From Cudoniella acicularis (taxonomy: Eukaryota > Ascomycota > Leotiomycetes > Helotiales > Helotiaceae): a stretch of DNA of 39,486 bases. Under the pieces are notes generated by a model. The model did not search any database. It was not told where the DNA came from and saw nothing but the letters and a program-made list of their open reading frames with translations. The stretch spans positions 1 to 39,486 of the forward strand of contig JAAMPI010000396.1 of NCBI GenBank assembly GCA_013054445.1, given 5' to 3'. The translations under genes were made by a program, and so were the position numbers. Shown here piece after piece: positions 10,821 to 20,082 of the stretch (its first letter is position 1; each line of letters begins with the position of its first letter).

Positions 10821-11846
10821 ATGCATTATCTTCTCAGTCTCTCTTCTTTCGTCTCGGCGGTCCTGGCTGCTAGCCGGACGTCAGCGCCCTCAGGAGCTAT
10901 TACCGTGGGTTCAGGTGGGACATACTCTACCGTTCGTAACCTGAATGAATCGTTGTAGCTATGCTAATGGTACCAGATCCAAGCTGCCATTAATTCATTG
11001 AGCACCACATCCACCACAGCACAAAGTCTTTTCATCCTTGCTGGAACCTACACTGAGCAGGTCATCATCCCGTCTCGTGCGGCAGCTTTGACGATCTATG
11101 GCTATACTACCGATACAACTGCGTATTATGAAAATGTGGTCAACATTGAACATTCATCTAGTCTTCTTAGCGGTGCTGCTTCCGATGAGGCCACTGGAAC
11201 AGTCCAGAACCTGGCTGCAAATACGAAATTCTACAACATCAACATCAAGAACACTTATGGCCAAGGATCTCAGGCCATTGCACTAGCCGCCTACAACACT
11301 GAACAAGGATACTATGGAGTCGGACTCTACGGATACCAAGACACCCTGCTTGCCCAAACCGGCAACCAAGTCTACGGAGCATGCTACATTGAGGGTGCTG
11401 TCGATTTCATCTTTGGTCAACACGCTCGCGTTTGGATTGACAGCAGCGATATTCGAGTTTCTGGAGTCGGCGCCATCACAGCCAATGGACGAGCCTCTTC
11501 AACGGATGTCTCCTACTACGTGATCAACAAGTCCTCGGTTGCAGGGACTTCAGGGACGGCTGCTGGAACAGGAACGAACTACTTGGGAAGACCATGGAGC
11601 GAGTATGCTAGAGTATGCTTCCAGAATACTGTGTTGTCGGACATCATCAATGGCGCAGGATGGGAAGTGTGGAGCACCACCACTTCCAACACTGAAGACG
11701 TAACTTTCCAGGAATATGGCAACACCGGGGCAGGCGCATCTGGGACGAGGGCAAGCTTCTCAACTGCTCTCAGCTCCGCAATCACCATTTCTACGATTTT
11801 AGGAAGCACTTACACGAGCTGGGTGGACACTTCTTATTTGGCTTAG
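10821..11846 (+). CDS. Pectin methylesterase (CE8), secreted
   Basis: Exons 10821-10931 and 10977-11846 (326 aa). The 45-nt intron (GTTCGT donor, GCTAAT branch, CCAG acceptor) joins GGTYST to IQAAINS, the exact family sequence. The N terminus is a signal peptide (MHYLLSLSSFVSAVLAAS). Catalytic blocks of carbohydrate esterase family 8 are present: GSQAIAL with Gln near 136, GYQDTL with Gln158 and Asp159, GAVDFIFG with Asp near 180, and YLGRPW with Arg near 232. The enzyme removes methyl esters from homogalacturonan in the plant wall, releasing methanol and making polygalacturonate. The divergent endopolygalacturonase would act on that product. Confidence 0.95.
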
Positions 11847-12535
11847 TGGAGGAACTTGGAATGGGTTTCTATTCGATTCTGATATACATATTAGCCGCAT
11901 ATTTTGGTATCTCCAAAATATACTTTTGAGTCATAAAAGTGCTTGTACATAAAAATGGGAATTTTAACCCTCATGATGAACTCCAGGAATTTGAGATACA
12001 TTTTATTCAATTTTATTGCCGCCTTTACTACTTCTCTCCTTGTCAAAAGCAGCGATCCGTTGCTATTGGGCGTTTTCGGATGCCGTAATTCTTTAAAGCC
12101 GAGCCCGAGACTGGTTGCATCACCATGCAGTTCCGAGAAGCTTCCCCTTGTCAAGCCGAAAATAAATTTCAACTCAACAGGTTGTCACCTGTCGGCCCAT
12201 CAAAAAAGTCTACATCATCGCGCCCACAACAGATCACAATCATTCATTTTAATTGTTCTCTTTTATCAGCGAAGAGGTCTGGTTTCAATTCTAGCATACT
12301 GAGGAAGAGGCCTACAGCATCCGAAGTTCAGAAAGGGGCGTATTCAGAGAACCGGGACGGTCGGAGTCCAGGAGGCGACTGTTAAGGATTCGAAGTCAGC
12401 GAGCACTCACTAGGAACGTATAGCGGGATTGAGGAGGGGACTTGTTTGGGTTGGGAGTGGTGCTAGAAAGAAACAATCTCGAACCCGAAGCTCTGGGGCA
12501 CCGACTTGCCAGCCCAAGAATTCTACACCGCAAAC
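11847..12535. other. Intergenic
   Basis: Holds the 3' UTR of the esterase and the upstream region of the DUF1279 gene. Positions 11880-12030 are AT-rich. Small open frames (11943-12302 +, 11891-12172 -) have no recognisable features. Confidence 0.35.
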
Positions 12536-14482
12536 ATGCTACGAAATACGATATCTTCTGCTGGAGCTCGAGGGGTTCAGGCTATGCGACCAACATTTCG
12601 AGCATCCAATTTCTCTACGACTGCCCGCTCTCTTGCGCGGAGACCTATAACCGCCACACGCCCCTCACCGAAAGCAAAAACCAACCCGACAACCAGATTC
12701 ATATTCTCCTCCCATAATCGCACATCTCCCTTTCAAAATCAAAGCATGCTACAGCGATTACGCTCTTCTATGCGATCCTTCCACAATACTCGCGCTCGCA
12801 GGAATGGCACCACCTCGGGAACAACGGAGAGTGAGCCACAAAGTATCTCAGCACGTTTACGGAAACTGTCAAGGGAATACGGGTGGTCGGCTGTGGGTAT
12901 ATATTTCATGCTGAGTGCTTTGGATTTCCCATTCTGCTATCTGCTGGTGAGATATTTGGGGACTGAAAGGATTGGTGAGTGAAGTTTAATTTCTTTATGC
13001 ATCCTCGATATACAGTGTCCAGTCTCCTAGCTTGGATAAGAACATGAGCGGAACTTTTGGAGCAGCCGGGACGAGATTAAATTGCGCAAGAGAATACATG
13101 ACTTCAATTGGCCTGGATGCACCAAATATCTCGGGTTTCGGTAGTTGACAGTCACACGCATAAATTCCTATCTTGAAAGCAATAAAGTGGATATAGTGGT
13201 ATCTTGGATTTCAGCAACCAAAATGTCGAACTTAGTATTCGAAGAGCAAACGAAGCTCAAGCTTAAAACTTAAGAACAGGGTCCATCTGGAGCTTTGGGG
13301 AGTTGAGAAGGGTAGTTAGGGCTTGATATCAACGATTGAATGAAACCCAAGCTTTCTTCGATCTGTTCTGCGGCCCTTCGAAGTCGAAAAACATACCAAT
13401 ACTGTCCTCCGGAAGATTTGCTACCGTCAGGCTTCTCCGATCAAGGAAAAATGTCGCTATGGTCGAAAAATCAAAATGCCATTGAAAATTTTGCCTTAAA
13501 CCAGCTGCTCAACATGAGATATTTGGAGCGCCCTCAATGGGCTTCCTCTAGTCCTATGCGGCGCAGCATGGAAGGCGATCTTCTCTCTACGGGCGAGTCT
13601 CTGAATAGTTATCTATGGCAGTAATGGAACGACATTGCAAGGAAGTTCCAAGATGCTGGTTCAGCTCAGAACCTCGAATAACTACTCGACCATTATCAAT
13701 GCAAGCTTCCAGCCCCTCCACATCTTGCCCAATCGTATGCCAGGCGGGCACGAGAAGCGCAGATCAAAACACCTCATTCTGTTGCCGCTTTTTGGTCCGT
13801 TTTCAGAACCGTATTAGAGGCCCGAAGCACATTTTGCAGTGCTCAAATACTAAGTCTCCGGATAATCTCAATAATATGGGCACTCAGTCGCAAAGCCGTT
13901 CTTATTGATTAAATGTTACACTTTATTTCATCACTAACACATATCAAGAGACTGGACACTACTTCCGCTTTTCAAATTATTTTCGATTCGAGTAAAGTTA
14001 CAACGCTAACAACTTGAATAGGAGAGTGGGAGCACCTGCTTGTCTCAAACATAAAACGCTTGATTCCAGAATCCGTCAAACAAACATGGCACGACTGGCG
14101 GTCATCAATGAAGCAAGCCGAACGAGAAGTCACTGTTGGGGGACAAATCAACGATAAGGTAGAAATGGCCGGATGGGGAGTAGAGGAAGCGGACGCGAGA
14201 AACAAGATGAATGCTAGTACGTGTTTTTTAACAATACCCTCTCTCTTTTCACTTACTGACCCAACTCCAGGTCTAGCAACACAACTCGCACTGGCCTACG
14301 CCATCCACAAATCCTTCATCTTCGTCAGAGTGCCCCTCACCGCGGCAGTCACACCTAAAGTCGTCAAGGTCCTCAGGGGCTGGGGCTGGGATATCGGCAA
14401 GAGAACAACTAAGGAAGCAAGAGCTGTGAATCGGGCAGCTAGGGCGACGAGAGCGAGGGTGCCGAAAGCGAAGAGACCTTGA
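12536..14482 (+). CDS. Mitochondrial DUF1279-domain protein (FAM210/Nat2-like), first intron expanded
   Basis: Exons 12536-12974, 14022-14216 and 14271-14482 give 281 aa. Intron 2 (14217-14270, 54 nt, GTACGT, CTGAC, CCAG) is ordinary. Intron 1 (12975-14021, GTGAGT, GCTAAC, ATAG) is 1047 nt, far outside the 45-122 nt range of the other introns here. Splicing gives ERIGEWEHLL across the junction, in phase and typical of the family. The N terminus is rich in Arg, Ser and Thr without acidic residues up to about residue 95 and has an RSFHNT motif near 80-85, a fungal mitochondrial presequence pattern. The DUF1279 core starts at YGWSAVGIYF (about 115) with a membrane segment at about 119-141. A second conserved part, LALAYAIHKSFIFVRVP, follows, and the tail is basic. 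Related proteins sit in the mitochondrial inner membrane; their biochemical role is unsettled. Confidence 0.88.
13014..13960. mobile_element. Inverted-repeat-bounded insertion inside intron 1 of the DUF1279 gene
   Basis: A perfect 13-bp inverted repeat, AGTGTCCAGTCTC at 13014-13026 and its reverse complement at 13948-13960, encloses 947 bp. Removing the segment leaves 39 plus 61 nt, a normal 100-nt intron with intact donor, branch point and acceptor. AC dinucleotides directly flank both ends, which could be a 2-bp target duplication or chance. By rough count a 13-bp inverted match within 1 kb is expected well under once in 100 such windows. No transposase motif is seen, so a non-autonomous element or a relic is likely. 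Confidence 0.6.
13340..13916 (+). pseudogene. Decayed protein-coding frame inside the intronic insertion
   Basis: One frame starting at the ATG at 13340 stays protein-like to about 13908 but is broken by TAA codons at 13622-13624 and 13673-13675, before a final TAA at 13914. Segments such as NFALNQLLNMRYLERPQW, WNDIARKFQDAGS, LPAPPHLAQSYARRAREA and FWSVFRTVLEAR read like a folded helical protein rather than random translation. Both internal stops could have been CAA codons changed by C-to-T mutation, as in repeat-induced point mutation. I do not recognise the parent family. It lies on the same strand as the host gene and wholly between the 13-bp inverted repeats. Confidence 0.45.
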
Positions 14483-17232
14483 TTTTGGAATGAGGAGTAA
14501 GAGATTCATGAGTTGTATGATGGGAATGCTGTAAAGATAGGTGTTGAAAAGAAAAAATAGACGTACATATTGTATTATAAGCTCCTGCTCGAGTAAGCTG
14601 CGCAGTTCATAGATGATAGATTGGTGTGGTGATGTTGAAGCCTGGAAGGAGCCTATATCCTACTTGTAGAAGACATTGGGAAGAGGGGAATGAAATCAAC
14701 GCTCCTCACTGTATTCTACCCGCCAGATCATGCACTCTCTTTTTCACTTTCTAGAACAGTAAAGCTTACAAAAACATCTAAAACTTATAAAAGAAAACCC
14801 CCCAAAAAACCCCCATTTCCCGTGCGACCCATATTCCCTCCTAACGGGGAAATAGATCAGGAAATGGGTCCGAGAAATGTGTAGACATCATCAAGAGCAA
14901 ACCACTACACTAGTTGCCTCTCGCCCACTTTCTCTAGCAGAGCGTCCAGCTGGTAGAATAATGAAAGGGATTGGAGCCTAACAAGTAGCACTAAATCACT
15001 TAACCACTCTACTACCTGTCTCTTGGAAACCAAAAATCTATTATTTTGTTATATATAGGGGGTTCGTGAACCGAGCGAGGTTTTGCCAATGAGGCGTGGG
15101 GCCGAGGTAATATACATATAAAAACAAAAACATAAAATATTTACGAGTCTGTTATATTTGCGAATGAAGCAATAATAGAGGTTATGCATCTGTTCAATTG
15201 CAATGGCTAAGGCCTTGTTATATTATTATCGCGTTAAATATTCTTTAGACTCGAGCTTAAAATAATAATAAAATTGACGTAGGAATCGGTTCACTATTTG
15301 ATCTCTTTAATTATGAATAACAAAGGTAGACAATTTCTTGGGAGATGACAGTGATATTTAATTTGACGGTAGGATAGACTTCGACAGCAGAAAAGGCATT
15401 GACAGCAGAACTAAACAGAGAAGTTTTTTAAACCTTTAACTTTCATAAATAATAAAATCATGTCCTAAATTTCTCAATCTTAGGTAAACCAGAGTGAGTT
15501 CCAAAGGACTACTCACTGAGAACTTGATGGACGATAGACAAGGACCCCTCCTGGAGAAACGGTCGCCTTACTAAGCAATAGCATAACTTATGCAATTCGT
15601 AAGCCTTATTAATAGTTTTTTAATAAGGATATAGAGCTCAATTCAGGGATCAAATACATTAAAAATAAGTTAATTTAGTAAAGTATTCGTGGTTTTATAT
15701 CGTGTTAAAGTAAATGTTAAACTTTTGGTTTTCTAGCCACTAGGCCCAAGAAGGATTGTTAAGAGGTTGTATTACAAAACAGTCTTTAAAAAAAAATATA
15801 ACCTCTCATTTACCCAAGATTCTAAATTTCCCCTAATAGTTCAGCGAAAATTCCAAGGTCCCGAGTCCTAACTGATTTCAGTCCCTGCCGGTACCTGACT
15901 GCAAGTCAATGGCAAAAAACATTTCCTGTACTTTACAGCATATATAATGTAGAACTTGTAGCTCCGTAGATTTGACATTGGCCATGGACAAGTCTGCGAT
16001 TCACTTTGTCTGCTCGCAGTCGTTTATAAACTCAATTTAGGGGAACGAAGAAACAGTCATCTGAGTATCTAGACGAGCAAAAAAGCAATGTTACCCTTTG
16101 TTTCCCTCCCCTAATCCTACGACCCCCTCTTTCCAATCATCGCGGAGCCAAAAACCGGTCAGATGCCAGGAGACCTGCATGCTAATAACTTCAGCGGTAG
16201 CAACCACCTCCGCATATGAATATCCTCAAATGCGTTCGGTTGAGAAAATAAGCTGTTTACACAATTGGCAGCAACAATTCAGCTGTGCGTTCGTTCGTTC
16301 GGAACTGGTGAGCTTTAATGAAAAGACACCTCCATCTAAACTCTTTGCAGGCAAGTTCGATGATACACTGTTGCTTCTTCAAATTGGAAGACAGACAACA
16401 GGAGACAGTGCGTCCGCGAGCTTCAGGATGCCGCAGCGGTGAACAATCAAGTCCAGTACTAAGCGGTATTTAATACTTATACGATAACAGATCTCAGTCC
16501 AGGCCAGCTCAGCTTTGCTAAGCCCTTCCTTCATTCACTGATCCAACATTCAATTTATGACTCAGATACGTTGAGAGAATTTCTTCCGTCTTTTTGAAAA
16601 ATATCTATCGAGAAAAAAGCCAAAGAGGAATCAAATTGCCAATTCCAAAGAACTTAAAGATGGGGTCATCCAACAAACATAGAACCCAGCCGATCGATCG
16701 TTAACATCCCCTGCCCCCCTAAATACTCAACTAAAAGCTGAGGATCTCCTGTCTGAGATGCAAGACTCCTTATGTTATCTTCGCTGCTTTAGAGAAAATC
16801 TCCTTTGCATTACTCAAGGATCTGTAAACGATGAAATCTATGACTTTAAGAAATTCGAGTAACAGGTAAATTTATAAAATCGAGAGAGCACGCTAGCGCC
16901 GTCAAAAGCCGAATTTAAAAAATGCAATGACCTAGGAGAGAGCGTTGAAGTACCAGCATAAAACCTTAGAGTCATCTTCATGAATACGATATCATTCCTC
17001 TAGAATAACATGCTGGGCGAATATAGGCAGGTCATCCATCAACTTATCGAATGTCCCACCCATTTCATAGCCTCATTTGATTTATTCATTAAACATACAT
17101 GTATTCCCTTGTCTTCTGAAAATCCCCAAAACTATTTAGAGGTCCTCCTCGTCATGGTATGAGCGTTGTGACAACCCACAGGTGCATCAACAAAGATAAA
17201 CACAGAAGAGTCAAGCATAGCCAGACCAGGGC
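14483..17232. other. AT-rich gene-free island
   Basis: 2.75 kb with no gene that I can support. About 15050-16100 and 16450-17100 look near one third G+C by eye, against about one half in neighbouring exons, and almost no open frame exceeds 60 codons. It has many short A/T runs and TA steps, the look of old repeats eroded by repeat-induced point mutation. A perfect 9-bp inverted repeat with a 7-nt loop is at 15604-15628. A degenerate tRNA-like A-box sits near 14941 without a matching B-box. Confidence 0.45.
15604..15628. repeat. Short perfect inverted repeat
   Basis: CCTTATTAA at 15604-15612 and TTAATAAGG at 15620-15628, separated by 7 nt. It lies in the AT-rich island, where such matches arise easily. 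Confidence 0.4.
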
Positions 17233-18900
17233 TCAGTTGATGTGAGGCATCTTGAATCCGTACATCCTCAGGTCGAGAATATCAATCATAATTGGCTTCC
17301 TCTTAGCTCCACGCTTTCTCTTCCCTGTGGCTTCCGGAGGGCTAGGGTCTGTAACCGAAAAGCTTCCCTTGCTCAATATGAAATCCTCCACCCATACAGC
17401 TCGAAGCCCGGTAAAGTCTAAGAGATCTGGCATTTCTGGCTTTCTGTCACCACCCCACATCCCGCGGATAAACAATTCTGAGAGGTTCAGATTATGGGTC
17501 ATGGACTCGAAAACCTTGCGCCATTGTAAAGTGCCTTCGTCAAGCCACATGTTAGCCATACCAATGCTCTTGAGATTCCTGAAATGTCTCGCAAAGAAGG
17601 CAGTGAGAGTTCCCTGGGAACAAGTGACGCCACTGATCTTTAGGGTTTCTAAATTCTTCCAAGTCATGTCCCCAGCTATTGTCTCCCAACGTACTGGCAC
17701 AAACATTTCGCGTCCAAATTCCACTACCTCGACATAAGCGTATGCATCACCAAGCTCCAACTCGAGATTTCTGAGACCCGTAGCCTTGCGAAGAGCAACA
17801 CCTAGATTTTGATGTCGTCTTCGATACTCGTCCTTTTCTTCCATTTCGTCAACATTTTCGTCCATGGCGAGTCGAAGACTTTGAAGATTTTCGAACACAG
17901 GTAGGTAGAAGTTCACGCTGTCTGGAGTATCCTCGAAGAAAGTCCAGCCTAAACGATGAATCTCGAGGTTCCGAAGACTTTGTCCGGTTCTGGCCTGGAT
18001 ACCAAGAAATAAGGATCGCGTCGCTCTGACAGCAGTCTCATCTTCATCTCCCAGGTCGCCCTTAACAAGGTACGATTCTACGGCCATCGTCTCCAAAAAT
18101 GCCCGCTTGTACTGCGGTGACCGCTGGGAGCGCTCACCTCTGGCTCCGCCAAGAATTCTAACCATTTTGAGGTTTGAAAACCGAGGAAAAGCCTGAGAAA
18201 AGGTAGAGACCTCGTAACTCAGCCTCTGTAATCGTTCTTGTTCATCCAACATGAGCTTATATGCTTTCCATCCATTCTCCAACATAGCCTCCATATCATT
18301 CCTCCGGCTTGCAGACTGAGATCTTGGGTCTTCATAACTCCTCGCATATCTAACCGCTGTAACCCAATCTGCCTGTTCAAGGTCTGAGAGGTAAAGAGCC
18401 TCGAAGTGTACAGCCTGCACATAGTCGCGAAGAACCGGGTGTAACGAGATGTTGATCAGATTCTGAAAGCTCTTCGCCGTACTGCCCAACGAATTAGCAT
18501 TGTAACTTCGAGGAAAATATAAAGGAGCTGAGAGCTTCGGGGTAGCCTTAGCTCCCAAGACATCGCCTCTCGACACCACTCCCATTCTCTATACTCTCAC
18601 AAAAAGTATATAGCAAATGAGTACGAGAAACAAGACTCACAACATGACGTGAACATTCCTCAACAAGTACTGAACCGCAATATTATCGGCATCCTTGCAG
18701 AGCAATCGAAAGGTACACAGCTCCGCAGACCCCATCAGAGAGCAAATGAGGTAAAGAAGTTCGACGGGAAGCTTGTTCATGATCCCTCTGGGAGGCTCCG
18801 GGGCAGGCTCATCCATGGTCAACTCGGGAGCTTCTTCCGTTCGCTGCTTTTTTGTTGGCTTCGCTCTCGACGGGCGACCTGACGACTTGCGTTTTGGCAT
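17233..18900 (-). CDS. F-box domain protein
   Basis: Exon 1 is 18900-18641 and exon 2 runs from about 18586 to 17233 (about 537 aa). The donor GTGAGT at 18640 is clear. The acceptor at 18587 is the in-phase choice giving a 54-nt intron, but a second in-phase AG some 25 nt further is possible. The N terminus is basic (MPKRKSSGRPSR, a likely nuclear signal). The F-box follows at about residues 43-83: LPVELLYLICSLM, then FRLLCKDADNIA and the characteristic LLRNVHV. The remaining 450 residues contain spaced leucine-rich strand-like segments (LKMVRILGG, LRNLEIHRLGW, LQSLRLAM, LRNLELELG, LETLKISGV, LKSIGMANMW), suggesting degenerate leucine-rich repeats for substrate binding. Such proteins link substrates to Skp1-Cullin ubiquitin ligases; the target is unknown. 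An upstream extension to 19014 starts with GTG, so ATG 18900 is preferred. Confidence 0.82.
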
Positions 18901-19967
18901 TGTGAAGGTTGCGGAAAGTTCATCTAGGAAGGAGGAGTTGGGTGTTTTTGATGTGGGGTTCGCGATGCGCGGAGCGAGACGTGGACCTGGGGAATTATGT
19001 GAACTTAATTCCACGCGAAATCACATGATGCTCCCCAAGACCCCCTTTCCTAGTTGAGCTGTCTACTTCGTAGTCGCTTAAAGCCCTTAGAAACCCTTAC
19101 GAAATCATTTGGATTTGCCTCGTCGTCCATGTCTATAGATTAAGCAAATTATCCTTTCCCTCTAAGGCTCCGAGTTGGCAAACTCCATCTAACTTATCCA
19201 AGCCCCACGATTGAGCCAAACCCTCAACCGAGGCTTGGACAACCCACCTTCGATTTATACTTGACCAAAACAAATATATATCCAATAATTATTTTCCTAC
19301 TGTGAGAAATTAAGAAAACTGATTTCGTCTGATAAAATGCCAGAGCCAGTACAAGTCAGTATAAAATGGAGCACTTCAATATCAGTCACATTTCAACAAT
19401 AAAACAAGCCCAGTTTCCGATTTCGATACTGATTGGTATTGCCATCCTATTTCTAGGTATTGCATTGATTATTCCAGGTGTCACCATTCCGCCCATTTTC
19501 CACCCCTAATCATGCCCATCCCCACGATACATCTCCCTGGCCGGATACCATCCAACAAGCCTCAGTGCAAAGAAGCAAATTGCACCATCATGTCATCCAA
19601 TCTCGCCCGTCAAGAGCGAGTGGGTCTCTCATCTATAAATCCAAGCCCAATGCGTCCCCCCTTTAACATAGTGGTATTGTACAAAATGCACACGCATTCT
19701 TGACAGCCCATAAAAAGGACAGAGAGAAGCCATTTACTCCTCTCCTGATACCAGCCAGTAAGCAACAGAAAATGAATGCAAGAAAATATGTGTTGTTTAT
19801 GAGCAAAAAACGCCGACTCCGCTATGCATGGATTAGGACCGCGATGTTTCGAAAAACTGTTGAATTAACGCCTTCTATATTCCTTTGACGCATTATATTC
19901 GTACCACTACTCGATTCGAGGGTGGGATGCTCGATTTATACAGGTTGCTGATTTATGTCGATGGATC
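18901..19967. other. Intergenic between F-box and Kre6-like genes
   Basis: Contains the upstream region of the F-box gene (with an ATCACATGAT near-palindrome at 19020-19029) and the 3' flank of the Kre6-like gene. Small open frames at 19478-19888 have no recognisable content. Confidence 0.35.
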
Positions 19968-20022
19968 TTAGGTGCAGCCATCGACCAAGGTATTTGTCGG
20001 CCAAGAGTAATTTGTGTGAGAC
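19968..20022 (-). other. Putative alternative terminal exon of the Kre6-like gene
   Basis: On the minus strand, directly after a CATAG acceptor, 18 codons plus stop read SHTNYSWPTNTLVDGCT (preceded by one base of a split codon). The last 11 codons encode the same residues as the annotated C terminus at 20083-20118. The two copies differ at eight of the 11 codons and at the stop, always at the third base and always synonymously, which points to selection on the protein in both. In-frame joining is possible from a donor at 20140 (GTGGAA) or 20125 (GTTTGA), both weak. Use of the strong donor at 20072 would leave this copy in the 3' UTR. Confidence 0.55.
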
Positions 20023-20072
20023 CTATGGGTGCGTTAGTATATTCGAAACGATAAAAAGACGGAATTACATAC
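20023..20072 (-). other. Consensus 50-nt intron just beyond the Kre6-like stop codon
   Basis: The minus strand reads GTATGT at 20072, TACTAAC near 20033-20039 and CCATAG ending at 20023. These are textbook fungal signals at textbook spacing, but they lie after the stop codon at 20083. Either the gene has a 3' UTR intron or these signals serve the alternative terminal exon. Confidence 0.6.
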
Positions 20073-20082
20073 CATAAACAAG

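Noticed and set aside
14941..14961. D-arm-like sequence (GTCCAGCTGGTAGAAT) suggesting a decayed tRNA or SINE
   Set aside because: No T-arm or acceptor stem is recognisable. A RIP-mutated tRNA relic is possible but not supported.
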